Of a DNA stretch of 64,000 bases, positions 35,637 to 43,201 are shown piece after piece. The translations under genes and the position numbers were made by a program. The DNA is taken from the NCBI GenBank assembly GCA_036272935.1, contig DATAXP010000041.1, forward strand, positions 26,754-90,753, in the 5' to 3' direction. Within the stretch, counting starts at the first letter, position 1. Every line of letters begins with the position of its first letter. Source of the DNA: DATAXP01 sp036272935 (GTDB taxonomy: Bacteria; Planctomycetota; Planctomycetia; Pirellulales; PNKZ01). The notes beneath the pieces are model-generated. The model made no database searches and was not told the origin of the DNA. It saw only the letters and a list, made by a program, of their open reading frames with translations.

Positions 35637-35835
35637 TCCTTCTCCCTTGGGGTCCCTTGGGGAGAAGGTGGGTCGCCGCAGGCGACCCGGATGAGGGCGC
35701 ACGAGAGCTTGTCGATCTCGAATCGGCATGCCCGAGAATTTCGTCCGCATTCGGGGACACTCGCTCGAGGATGGTCCGCCAACTCTCCGCCCTCACCTCG
35801 GTCGCCTGCGGCGACCATTTCCTCTGGCCTACTTC
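35637..35835. repeat. Two oppositely oriented copies of a GAGAAGG...GGTCGCC...GGCGACC element
   Basis: At 35637-35697 a TCTCC/GGAGA inverted repeat is followed by GGGTCGCC-GCA-GGCGACCC (35670-35688). A related reversed copy with CACCTC, GGTCGCC-TGC-GGCGACC and TTTCCTC spans about 35795-35835. Such elements are known as short repeats in related genomes; here they may be remnants. Confidence 0.45.
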
Positions 35836-36049
35836 CGCGCTCGACTTTGCGCATCGCGATCGCTTTAATGGCCCACCAGTCGACGGCGGCCGGAGCGGTT
35901 GAAGGACGGCCACCAAAAGTTCGTCGAGGCGATAAGCGCGGCATCGGCGGCCCGAGTTCTTGGGGCTGTGTGCGATGCTCGCCAATTCGGCATGGGGCCG
36001 TGAGCCTCGACAATCGCTCCGTCGGTCGTGCGGTGGCAGAAGAAACGCC

Positions 36050-36112
36050 GTTGTGGCACGGTCTCCCGACCGTGCTACGCCGGGTGGCATGGTCGGGAGG
36101 CCATGCCACAAC
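36050..36112. repeat. Inverted pair of class A palindromes
   Basis: 36050-36078 carries GTTGTGGCAC, core GGTCTCCCGACC, then GTGC. 36084-36112 carries GTGGCAT, core GGTCGGGAGGCC, then ATGCCACAAC. The two face opposite ways, with a 5-base spacer. Confidence 0.75.
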
Positions 36113-36280
36113 GTAGAACTGCTGCCGCAGTGGCCGAAAAGTATGTCGCCTCTGGCAGGGGCGTGCCGCCAACGGTCGAGCGTTCCGGAGAACTGTGCGT
36201 GATCAATCGGCGATCGGCGGATGACGAAACGGTTGAGGCGGTTCTCCTTCCACGAGGACTTCATCCCAGGCAATCCGAGC

Positions 36281-36475
36281 GGTTTCCCCGCGGGGAAACC
36301 AATGGTCATGAGGTGATTGTCGCCTCACGGCCGTCTGCCTGTGGCCGAGGCATTTCTTAACCCCCCATCAAGAACGCCTCGGCCGCAAGTGCGGGCTCGG
36401 CGTCCGAACGGTAGTTCGCGTTAGCAAGCGAGCCGCAGCGCGGCCAACTGTGCCGCGCTGCGCGCTCGTTTTTTT
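36281..36475 (+). ncRNA. Candidate structured RNA with strong hairpins and terminator
   Basis: Plus-strand hairpins occur in close order. There is a perfect 20-base palindrome (36281-36300, GGTTTCCCC/GGGGAAACC). A composite hairpin spans 36343-36384, whose outer stem is GGCCGAGGC/GCCTCGGCC and inner stem TTCTT/AAGAA. Last is a GC stem with TTTTTTT (36429-36475). No plus-strand protein gene precedes it within 700 bases. It may be a small RNA or only stacked palindromes. The boundaries are a guess and no known RNA family is recognised. Confidence 0.35.
36429..36475 (+). terminator. Rho-independent terminator, plus strand
   Basis: Stem CGAGCCGCAGCGCGGC (36429-36444) pairs, with a small bulge, with GCCGCGCTGCGCGCTCG (36452-36468) and is followed by seven T (36469-36475). 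Confidence 0.75.
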
Positions 36476-36477
36476 AT

Positions 36478-36552
36478 GGACCACGGATAACACGGATGAC
36501 ACAGATAAGGAGAAACCTTCCTCATCCGTCCGTATCTGTGTTCAACCGTGGT
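36478..36552. repeat. ACCACGG...CCGTGGT palindromic element
   Basis: Matching arms are ACCACGG/CCGTGGT (36480-36486, 36546-36552) and ACACAGATA/TATCTGTGT (36499-36507, 36533-36541). It lies between the terminator and the sulfatase start. Its presence makes the upstream in-frame start at 36496 unlikely. Confidence 0.55.
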
Positions 36553-36567
36553 TTTTATACTGAATCC

Positions 36568-38019
36568 ATGAAGATCTACCGATTTCGATGGTGTTGCTCG
36601 CGTTCAATGCGAATTCTCGCGCTGCTCATGATCCTGGCTGCGGCGACGCATGCCGGCGCGGCGGAGCCGTCGAACAACCAGCGGCGGCCGAATATTGTGC
36701 TGCTGCTGGCCGACGATCAGCGGCCCGATACGATTCACGCGCTTGGCAATCCGCGAATCGAGACGCCGAACCTCGATCGGCTGGTGGCCGAGGGGACGGC
36801 ATTCACGAGGGCCATCACCGCGTTTCCGATCTGCCTGCAAAGCCGGATCGAGTTGATGACCGGCTGCACGATCTGGCGCGGTGAAAAGTACGCCCCGGCC
36901 AAGCGCGACACAAGCAACATCGTCCCTTGGGCCGAGACGCTGCGCCGCGCCGGCTATCGCACCTGGCACGTCGGCAAGTGGCACAACGCCGGCACCCCGC
37001 GCGATTGGGGCTACGAGGAAACACGCGGCCTGTACGTCTCGGGCGGCAAAGAGACGCAAGGCAAGGGGCTGCTGGCTGACGATCGCGGCCGAGCGATCAC
37101 CGGCTATCGCGGCTACGTGTTCAAAACCGACGACGGGCAGACGGAAGTGGAAAAGGGAATCGGCCTCACGCCCAACATCAGCGATTACTTTGGCGATGCC
37201 GCAGTCGAGTTCATCGACACGAAGCCGGATGCTCCGTTCTTCCTGCACGTCAACTTTGCCGGGCCGCACGATCCGCTGCTGATGCCGCCGAAGTTCGCGG
37301 GCAAATATCGTCCGGCCGAGATGGCGGTGCCTGCGAATTTTCTGGCCGAGCACCCGTTCGATCACGGCAATCTACGGGGGCGCGATGAATTGCTATGGCC
37401 GTGGCCGCGGCAGCGCGAGGAAGTGCAGGACGACCTGGCCACGTACTACGCGGTGATCTCGCACCTCGACCAGCAAGTGGGGCGCGTGCTGGCGGCACTC
37501 GAGCGGATCGGCCAGCTCGACAACACGCTTCTCATCTACACCAGCGACCAAGGGTTGGCCATCGGCAGTCACGGCCTGCGTGGCAAGCAGAACATGTACG
37601 AGCACACGATCGAGGTGCCGTTAGTGATGCGCGGCCCGGGCGTGCCGCGCGACGTTCGGTGCAATGCCCAAGTGTACCTTCGCGATCTGTATCCGACCAC
37701 GTGCCAGATTGTCGGCGTCGATGTGCCGCCGAGTGTCGAAGGGAAAAGCTTCGTGCCGGTGTTGCGAGGCGAAGTGAGCGAAATCCATCGGTTCGTCGTC
37801 GCCTACTTTCGCGACGTGCAGCGGATGATCCGCACCGATCGCTGGAAGCTAATCGAGTATCCGCAGGCCGGCCGGACGCAGTTGTTCGACGTGAAAGCCG
37901 ATCCCGATGAGCTGCACGACCTGAGCGAAGCGGCCGAGTGGGCCGACACGCGCGCCAAGCTGCACGAGCAACTCCACTCCTGGCTGCGCGAGCACGGCGA
38001 CCCGCTGGAGGCGCGATGA
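36568..38019 (+). CDS. Secreted sulfatase (alkaline phosphatase superfamily)
   Basis: This protein has about 483 aa from the ATG at 36568; ATG 36607 (MRILALLMILAAATHAGAAE) would also give a good signal peptide. The order is a metal-site strand RPNIVLLLADDQRPDTI, the formylglycine region FPICLQSRIELMTGCTIW, then WHVGKWHNAGTP, FLHVNFAGPHDPLLMPPKF, and the C-terminal metal site LIYTSDQGLAIGSHGLRGKQ. The consensus around the modified Cys is CxPSR. Here it is CLQSR, so Cys and Arg are kept but Pro is Gln. Sulfatases in planctomycetes release sulfate from algal or glycan polymers. Substrate unknown. It is followed by a palindromic hairpin. Confidence 0.88.
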   Translation: MKIYRFRWCCSRSMRILALLMILAAATHAGAAEPSNNQRRPNIVLLLADDQRPDTIHALGNPRIETPNLDRLVAEGTAFTRAITAFPICLQSRIELMTGCTIWRGEKYAPAKRDTSNIVPWAETLRRAGYRTWHVGKWHNAGTPRDWGYEETRGLYVSGGKETQGKGLLADDRGRAITGYRGYVFKTDDGQTEVEKGIGLTPNISDYFGDAAVEFIDTKPDAPFFLHVNFAGPHDPLLMPPKFAGKYRPAEMAVPANFLAEHPFDHGNLRGRDELLWPWPRQREEVQDDLATYYAVISHLDQQVGRVLAALERIGQLDNTLLIYTSDQGLAIGSHGLRGKQNMYEHTIEVPLVMRGPGVPRDVRCNAQVYLRDLYPTTCQIVGVDVPPSVEGKSFVPVLRGEVSEIHRFVVAYFRDVQRMIRTDRWKLIEYPQAGRTQLFDVKADPDELHDLSEAAEWADTRAKLHEQLHSWLREHGDPLEAR

Positions 38020-38025
38020 CGCATG

Positions 38026-38053
38026 AAGCCCACGGACAGCCATCCGTGGGCTT
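38026..38053. terminator. Bidirectional hairpin between convergent genes
   Basis: The perfect 11-bp stem AAGCCCACGGA/TCCGTGGGCTT (38026-38036, 38043-38053) lies between the sulfatase stop and the minus-strand deaminase stop. Its stem resembles that of the terminator at 28831. A T-run is lacking, so termination strength is uncertain. Confidence 0.5.
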
Positions 38054-38067
38054 GTGAGGTGTCTTGT

Positions 38068-38505
38068 TCACACCCCGATATCTTCGTTCCACAGCTCAGG
38101 GCAGGCGGCGATGAAGTCGCGCATCAGGGCAATGCACTCGGCATCGTCGACAATCTCGAGCTGCACGCCGCGCGAACGCAGGTAATCTTCCGGACCCTGA
38201 AATGTCTGGTTCTCACCGATCACGATCCGCGGAATCTTGTACAGCAGCGCCGTGCCGCTGCACATATCGCATGGCGACAAGGTCGAGTACAGCATGGAAC
38301 GCGCGTAATCGCGGGCCGTCAATCGGCCGGCGTTCTCGAGGCAGTCCATCTCGGCGTGCAGGATCGCGCTCGCCCGCTGCACGCGCCGATTGTGACCGCG
38401 GCCGACGATTTTTCCGTCGATCACCAGCACCGAGCCGATCGGAATGCCACCTTCGGCAAGGCCTTGGCGGGCCTCGTCGATCGCGGCCCGCAGAAAGTCG
38501 TCCAT
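38068..38505 (-). CDS. Cytosine deaminase-like zinc hydrolase (yeast FCY1 type)
   Basis: This 145-aa protein starts at the ATG at 38505, preceded by GGAGA. Zinc motifs are LHAEMDCLE (HAE, catalytic Glu) and SPCDMC (PCxxC). Beyond the general deaminase fold it follows yeast cytosine deaminase closely: EGGIPIGSVLV, GRGHNRRVQRASAILHAE, LYSTLSPCDMCSGTALLY, IVIGENQTFQG, and the end PELWNEDIG. So a pyrimidine base or related small-ring substrate is likelier than tRNA. Substrate stays inferred. It lies convergent to the sulfatase and downstream of the TIM-barrel gene on the same strand. Confidence 0.82.
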   Translation of the reverse strand: MDDFLRAAIDEARQGLAEGGIPIGSVLVIDGKIVGRGHNRRVQRASAILHAEMDCLENAGRLTARDYARSMLYSTLSPCDMCSGTALLYKIPRIVIGENQTFQGPEDYLRSRGVQLEIVDDAECIALMRDFIAACPELWNEDIGV

Positions 38506-38566
38506 GATTCGAGGTCTCCATTTCAACCCCCGGCGACTCGTCGGGGGCTAACGATCGAATACGTCG

Positions 38567-39505
38567 TCAGGCGAGTGCCTTTTGCACCGCGGCGCGGGTC
38601 TTTTCCAGGCCCGTGCGGGCCACGGTCAGCGCGTCCTGCTGCCAATACGACTTGTTGAACAGTTCGAGCGACAACATGCCGTCGAAGCCGATTGCCGCCA
38701 GCGTGCGGAACACCGTCGCCAGCGGGGCTACGCCGTCGCCGGGGTACACGCGGTCGGCGTCGGTCAACTGGTCCCGCGGCTTGTCGGGATAGTCGTTCAC
38801 ATGGAAGCAGTGCATCGCCGAGCCGGCCAGCAGCGACAGGCCCTGAAAGTCCGAACCGCCCTTGTGCAAGTGGTACACATCGGGCAGCAGGCACGCGCGG
38901 GGATGGCCGCTTTCGATCGCCACGAACACCGCCTCGCCCAGTCGGCCGAGCGTACTGGAGTGGCCCCACACTTCGACCTCCGGCGATACGCCCGCGGAAT
39001 CTCCTACGATGCACAGCGCGCGGTAGCGCTCGGCGGCACGCAGCGGGTCGATGTGCTTGTCTTTCGCGCCGGCCGCGGGGGCGGCGATGAACTTTCCGCC
39101 CAGCTCGGCGATCAGCCCCATGTCGCGCTTCGCCTGCTCCAAGCCCTTGGCCCGCTGGGCGTCGTCGTCGACGATCCACTCGGCAAAGCCAATGGCGCTG
39201 GCCACGGTGAGTCCGGCATCGACAATCCGCTTGCGCAGATCGCGCAGCGATCCGCCGGCTTGCAGGTACTGCTCGATCTCGCGCAGCCACGGCTCGATGC
39301 CGCGATATCCGGCCTTGGCGGCGATCTCGATTTCTTCGACCAGTCCCAGCCCTTGGCCGCGAATGGTGCTGGTGTTCAGGCAGTAGCCGAACGGCTCCGA
39401 CTTATCCGTCGGCTTGGCCGCTTCGGCGGTGGGCGAGAACGACGAACTGGCCACGGCAGCTCCAACCAGCGCGGCACTGCGCGCCAAGGCTTCACGACGT
39501 TGCAT
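38567..39505 (-). CDS. TIM-barrel sugar phosphate isomerase/epimerase-like protein, Tat-like leader
   Basis: This 312-aa protein begins MQRREALARSAALVGAAVAS, a twin-arginine-like leader, so export is likely. The xylose isomerase-like TIM barrel reads YCLNTSTIRGQGLGLVEEIE, GYRGIEPWLREIEQYL, GGKFIAAPAAGAKDKHID, PEVEVWGHSSTLGRL, ACLLPDVYHLHKGGS, HCFHVNDYP, and DGMLSLELFN. The Glu/Asp/His/Glu residues of the metal site (EVEVWGH, DVYHLH, HVNDY, LELFN) are present. Substrate unknown. Its neighbour downstream is the cytosine deaminase-like gene at a gap of 61 bases. Confidence 0.85.
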   Translation of the reverse strand: MQRREALARSAALVGAAVASSSFSPTAEAAKPTDKSEPFGYCLNTSTIRGQGLGLVEEIEIAAKAGYRGIEPWLREIEQYLQAGGSLRDLRKRIVDAGLTVASAIGFAEWIVDDDAQRAKGLEQAKRDMGLIAELGGKFIAAPAAGAKDKHIDPLRAAERYRALCIVGDSAGVSPEVEVWGHSSTLGRLGEAVFVAIESGHPRACLLPDVYHLHKGGSDFQGLSLLAGSAMHCFHVNDYPDKPRDQLTDADRVYPGDGVAPLATVFRTLAAIGFDGMLSLELFNKSYWQQDALTVARTGLEKTRAAVQKALA

Positions 39506-39812
39506 GAGCGACGGGTCTCGAAGCGTGTTTCTAACCGATGCAAGCTAGGGCTACGCTACTTCGGCGGCGGAGGAAAATCCAGGTGGAGCAGCCAACCGAC
39601 AGCACTGTCTGACAAGCAGACAGTGGCACCCAGCCGCACATCGCGCGGTCGCCATCGCGATTGTTATTCGCCGCGTCGCTTTTCGATAAGGGGGGCTGCG
39701 TACAATAGAGAAGCAGGTGGCCAAGACTGGTGTTGGCCCGTCCGACGGCCTCTGTTACCGTTCGCACCTCGCATCGACACCATCGTTTCTCTGGCGACGC
39801 AGGAAGGCGCGC
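39506..39812. other. Divergent intergenic region (307 bases)
   Basis: This lies between the minus-strand isomerase-like gene and the plus-strand DUF1501 gene. It contains one class C palindrome (39603-39625) and the AGGAAGG ribosome-binding site at 39801-39807. I see no further gene. Confidence 0.5.
39603..39625. repeat. Class C 23-base palindrome
   Basis: Arms CACTGTCTG/CAGACAGTG with the loop ACAAG, followed by GCACCCA as in the copies at 34165 and 34206. Confidence 0.65.
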
Positions 39813-41159
39813 ATGCTTTCGCTCATTGGCCCAAGGACGGGCCGTTTTTGTGACGGCATCTCTCGACGCAGTTTCTTGCGCATCGGCGCCTTAGGCATTG
39901 GCACCCATGCGTTTACGCTCAGCGATCTGCTCCGGGCCGAGTCGGTTTCCGCGCGCCCGCAGCGGCACAAGGCGGTGATCAATATCTTCCTGGCGGGCGG
40001 CCCACCGCACCAGGACATGTGGGACATCAAGGCCGACGCCCCGCCCGAAATTCGCGGCGAGTTCCAGCCCATTGCGACCGCGGTCCCCGGGTTGCAGATC
40101 GGCGAAGTGTTTCCCCATATTGCCTCGATGATGGACCGGTTCGCCGTGATCCGCACGATCGTCGGCGCCCGAGGCGGCCACGACGCCGAGCAGTGCACGA
40201 CCGGCTGGACCCGCGATTCGCTGCGCGGCGTCGGCGGCCGGCCGAGCATCGGTTCAGCGGTGTCGCGGCTGCGGGGTCCGGTCGATGCCTCGATCCCGCC
40301 GTTCGTCGGGCTCACGGCACGTACGAAGCACGCTCCCTGGTCCGATCCGGGAGCTCCCGGATTCCTGGGGCCGGCGTACGCCGCGTTCCGCCCCGACGGC
40401 GAGGCGATGGCCGACATGCGTGTCAACGGTGTGACGCTCGACCGCTTGGCCGACCGCCGGCAACTGCTGGCGAGCTTCGACGGTATGCGCCGCGAGATCG
40501 ACTCCAGCGGCACGATGCTGGCCAAGGATTCGTTCGACGACGTCGCCTTCGACATTCTCACCAGCAGCCGGTTGGTCGACGCGCTCGATTTGTCGAAGGA
40601 AGACCCGTCAGTGCGGGCTCGTTATGGCGACGGCAAGCCGTTCAACTACCAGGCCGATGGTGCTCCGACCGATAACGAACAACTGCTACTCGCGCGGCGG
40701 CTGATCGAGGCGGGCGTGCGCTGTGTCACGCTCAGTTTCGGGCGGTGGGACAGCCACGAGCAGAATTTCGACCTGGTCCGCGACCACGGCTCGAAGCTCG
40801 ATCAAGGACTGAGTGCCTTGGTCGAAGACCTTGAACGGCGCGGCATGCTCGACGACGTGAGCGTGATTGCCTGGGGCGAATTCGGACGCACGCCGCGGAT
40901 CAACGCCCGCGGCGGACGCGATCATTGGCCGTGCGTGAGCTGCGCGATCCTGGCCGGCGGCGGCATGCGCACCGGGCAGGCGATCGGCGCGACGAACCGG
41001 CTGGGCGAAGTGCCGCAGGACCGGCCTGTGCACTTCCAGGAAGTGTTCGCGACGCTGTACCACAACCTGGGCATCGATCCGGCGACGACCACGATCATCG
41101 ACCCCTCGGGCCGGCCGCAGTACCTGGTCGAGCAGCCGGTGATGCGCGAGTTGGTGTAA
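39813..41159 (+). CDS. DUF1501 domain protein with Tat-like N terminus
   Basis: This protein has about 448 aa from the ATG at 39813, with AGGAAGG upstream. The leader contains ISRRSFLRIGALGIG, a twin-arginine motif. The DUF1501 fold, related to the alkaline phosphatase superfamily, is shown by INIFLAGGPPHQDMWDIKAD, PHIASMMDRFAVIRTIVG, RLIEAGVRCVTLSFGRWDSH, SVIAWGEFGRTPRIN, GGRDHWPCVSCAILAGGG and FATLYHNLGIDPAT. In planctomycetes these genes often pair with DUF1549/DUF1553 genes, but no such partner lies next to this one. Function unknown, probably in the periplasm. The minus-strand dnaA gene converges on it. Confidence 0.9.
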   Translation: MLSLIGPRTGRFCDGISRRSFLRIGALGIGTHAFTLSDLLRAESVSARPQRHKAVINIFLAGGPPHQDMWDIKADAPPEIRGEFQPIATAVPGLQIGEVFPHIASMMDRFAVIRTIVGARGGHDAEQCTTGWTRDSLRGVGGRPSIGSAVSRLRGPVDASIPPFVGLTARTKHAPWSDPGAPGFLGPAYAAFRPDGEAMADMRVNGVTLDRLADRRQLLASFDGMRREIDSSGTMLAKDSFDDVAFDILTSSRLVDALDLSKEDPSVRARYGDGKPFNYQADGAPTDNEQLLLARRLIEAGVRCVTLSFGRWDSHEQNFDLVRDHGSKLDQGLSALVEDLERRGMLDDVSVIAWGEFGRTPRINARGGRDHWPCVSCAILAGGGMRTGQAIGATNRLGEVPQDRPVHFQEVFATLYHNLGIDPATTTIIDPSGRPQYLVEQPVMRELV

Positions 41160-41160
41160 A

Positions 41161-41184
41161 GCGCGTCGCAAGCGACGCGGCTAA
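41161..41184. repeat. TTAGCCGCGTCGC palindrome (class D), reversed
   Basis: GCGCGTCGCAAGCGACGCGG followed by CTAA, just past the DUF1501 stop. It is the reverse complement of the element at 33353-33377. Confidence 0.6.
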
Positions 41185-41187
41185 ATC

Positions 41188-42612
41188 TCACCCCAGGCGC
41201 AGTGCGCGCTCGACGCGGCGGATCGCCTCGCCGATCGGCAGGTTGCCGCTAGGTGCCAATGCTCCGTCGTTCATCCAGGCGTCGATCTTCTTCTGGGCCG
41301 AGATCACGGTGCTGTGGCTGCGGCGGCCGAAGTAGCTGCCAATCTCGCTGAGTGCCGCCCGGGTATGTTTGCGAGCGAGCCACATGGCGAGCATCCGTGG
41401 GAAGTTGTTTTTCCGCGCCGTGGAGCCCGCCTGCAACATTTTCGGATCCAGCCCAAACACCGAACAGGTGGCCCGCTCAATGTCGGCCAGTCCCACGGCA
41501 CGGTCCTGGGCGCCGATCAAATCGACCAGGCACTCCTGGGCCAGTTCGAGCGTGATCGGCCGATCGTGCGCGATGCTCGCCGCGTTCAGCCGCTTCACGG
41601 CACCGGCCAGCGCCCGGGCATGCGTGGCCATCTGCTCGGCGACGAACTCCTGTACCTCGGTCGGGGCGTCGACCCCCCAGCGTCGGCAATGCGCAGCGAC
41701 GATCCCCACCCGAGTTGCGTACTCGGCCGCTTCGATCGGGCAAACCAGCCCTCCTTGCAGCCGGGCGATCAACTCGGGGCCCAGCTCCTGAAGCTGTTCG
41801 GGGGGGCGATCGGCGGCGAACACAATCTGCCGGTTCTCGCGCAGCAGCGTGTCGATCGTGCACAGCAGCTCGGCAATCGTGGCGCGCTTCCCGGCAAAGA
41901 ATTGCAAGTCATCGATCACGAGCAGCTCGACTCCCCGATACTTCCGGCGGAAGTTCGGCACGCCGGTGCCGTGCAACGCGCCGAGGAACGACGTCGTGAA
42001 CTGCTCGGCCGACATAAACAGGGCATGCAGCGCAGGCCGCACGCGCCGTGTGACCGACCAAAGCCCTTCGAGCAGGTGCGTCTTGCCGACGCCCGTCGGA
42101 CCGTGGATCAACAGCGGCGTGCTGCCGCCAGGAGAAGCCGCGCTGCGGATCGATGCGTAGGCAAGCCGGTTGCTGTCGCCGACCACGAACAAAGCCAGGT
42201 TCGCGTACCTCCGGGGCGACACGGTGGCGAGGTGGCCATTGTCGGTTACCGAAACGCACACCGGCACCGCGCTTGCCGCGGCTACCGAGTTTGACATCGC
42301 CACAACGGGAACCGTCGTCCCAGCAGAAACAGTCGTCGCAACGATCTCGCTCGATTCGTCGCGCGCTTCGCCGCTTTGGAACGAGATCGTCACGTCGCGT
42401 CCCAGCGTTTCGCGGCAGACCGAGCGGATCGCCTCCCGAAAATTCTTCCGCAGCCATTCCTGCAGGAAAGACGACCCAGTGCGAACGACCAGCTCGTCGC
42501 CATCAAGGCTGAAATCGCTGAGGCCGAACCACGTTTCGTACCGGGTGGCGCCGAGCTTGGCGACCAGTGCGGCGCGCAAGCCCGAGACGATCTCCCTATC
42601 ATCCTTGGTCAC
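41188..42612 (-). CDS. dnaA: Chromosomal replication initiator DnaA
   Basis: This protein has about 474 aa from a GTG at 42612. That start begins xTKDDREIVSGLRAALVAKL, matching domain I of planctomycete DnaA. Domain II is short. AAA+ domain III: P-loop HGPTGVGKTHLLEG, Walker B LLVIDDLQFFAGK, sensor-1 region ENRQIVFAADRPPEQL. Domain IV has EIGSYFGRRSHSTVISAQKK, the DnaA-box signature (consensus FGGRDHSTV, here with RS). It binds origin boxes and loads the helicase with ATP. No dnaN or other replication gene is adjacent. Only one near-consensus box is visible upstream (CGTGGATAA at 43055), so the origin is probably not here. Confidence 0.88.
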   Translation of the reverse strand: MTKDDREIVSGLRAALVAKLGATRYETWFGLSDFSLDGDELVVRTGSSFLQEWLRKNFREAIRSVCRETLGRDVTISFQSGEARDESSEIVATTVSAGTTVPVVAMSNSVAAASAVPVCVSVTDNGHLATVSPRRYANLALFVVGDSNRLAYASIRSAASPGGSTPLLIHGPTGVGKTHLLEGLWSVTRRVRPALHALFMSAEQFTTSFLGALHGTGVPNFRRKYRGVELLVIDDLQFFAGKRATIAELLCTIDTLLRENRQIVFAADRPPEQLQELGPELIARLQGGLVCPIEAAEYATRVGIVAAHCRRWGVDAPTEVQEFVAEQMATHARALAGAVKRLNAASIAHDRPITLELAQECLVDLIGAQDRAVGLADIERATCSVFGLDPKMLQAGSTARKNNFPRMLAMWLARKHTRAALSEIGSYFGRRSHSTVISAQKKIDAWMNDGALAPSGNLPIGEAIRRVERALRLG

Positions 42613-43201
42613 TTCAAGCGTGTCCTGTCGCGCGCAATGCCTCGTCCAGCGGCGCGCAACGTCGTGGTGCGTGCCGACCATGCCAGCGTGCGCAGTCGCG
42701 CAATTGGGCACAGTGAACGATGCGGTGAACTAACGGGCCGGCGACCCTGCGCCGCGAGCGCCCCGGGTCGAAGAAAGTCTCGCTGCCGCGAACGATCCGC
42801 GGTGCTCACCGACGCTGCGAAAACCGGTAGAATCCGGCTCTTCGATCATCGGCTGCGGCCCCAGCGCCGCATGCTCCCTTGGTCCGTTCGAGGCGTGGAT
42901 TGTAAGGCTGCTAGCGGTGCTGTCAAAGGGATTCTCAAGGCCGCCCGGGCGTGGCCGCGAAGTGCGTCGAGAGCCCGCGACGAATCATCCGCCACTGCCG
43001 TGAGTTGCGAGCTCACGAATCGCTAAAAAGATTTTGAACTCGTTTAGATTTCGGCGTGGATAACGTGTCAGGGGCCTCGGTTGCGAGCGCTCCGCGAGAC
43101 GACCTCGTCGTCCCAACTCGTTGCCGCGTCATAGGAACGGCGCGGAGTTCATTTTCTATGTTGCCGTGGAGCGCCGCGGCGGCTTCGACGACCATCGAGT
43201 G
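42613..43201. other. Intergenic region upstream of dnaA (589 bases), no gene seen
   Basis: The overlapping short frames are Arg/Ser-rich and unconvincing. There is a small AT-richer patch near 43025-43050 and one CGTGGATAA at 43055-43063, one mismatch from the reverse complement of the DnaA box TTATCCACA. No cluster of boxes was found. Confidence 0.4.

Larger units (their letters stand above)
35563..36567. other. Repeat-rich stretch without a clear gene (1.0 kb)
   Basis: The open frames here are Arg/Gly/Pro-rich, overlap one another and look like noise. The stretch holds two short inverted elements (35637-35697, 35795-35835), one inverted class A pair (36050-36112), a block of strong RNA hairpins ending in a terminator (36281-36475) and a nearly palindromic element next to the sulfatase gene (36478-36552). 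Mobile repeats and possibly one small RNA account for most of it. Confidence 0.5.

Noticed and set aside
35589..36116. 175-codon plus-strand frame in the repeat-rich stretch
   Set aside because: It runs through several palindromic repeats, has noise-like composition and no start signal.
43025..43070. Possible replication origin beside dnaA
   Set aside because: Only one near-consensus DnaA box (43055-43063) and a small AT-rich patch. An origin needs several boxes and an unwinding region.
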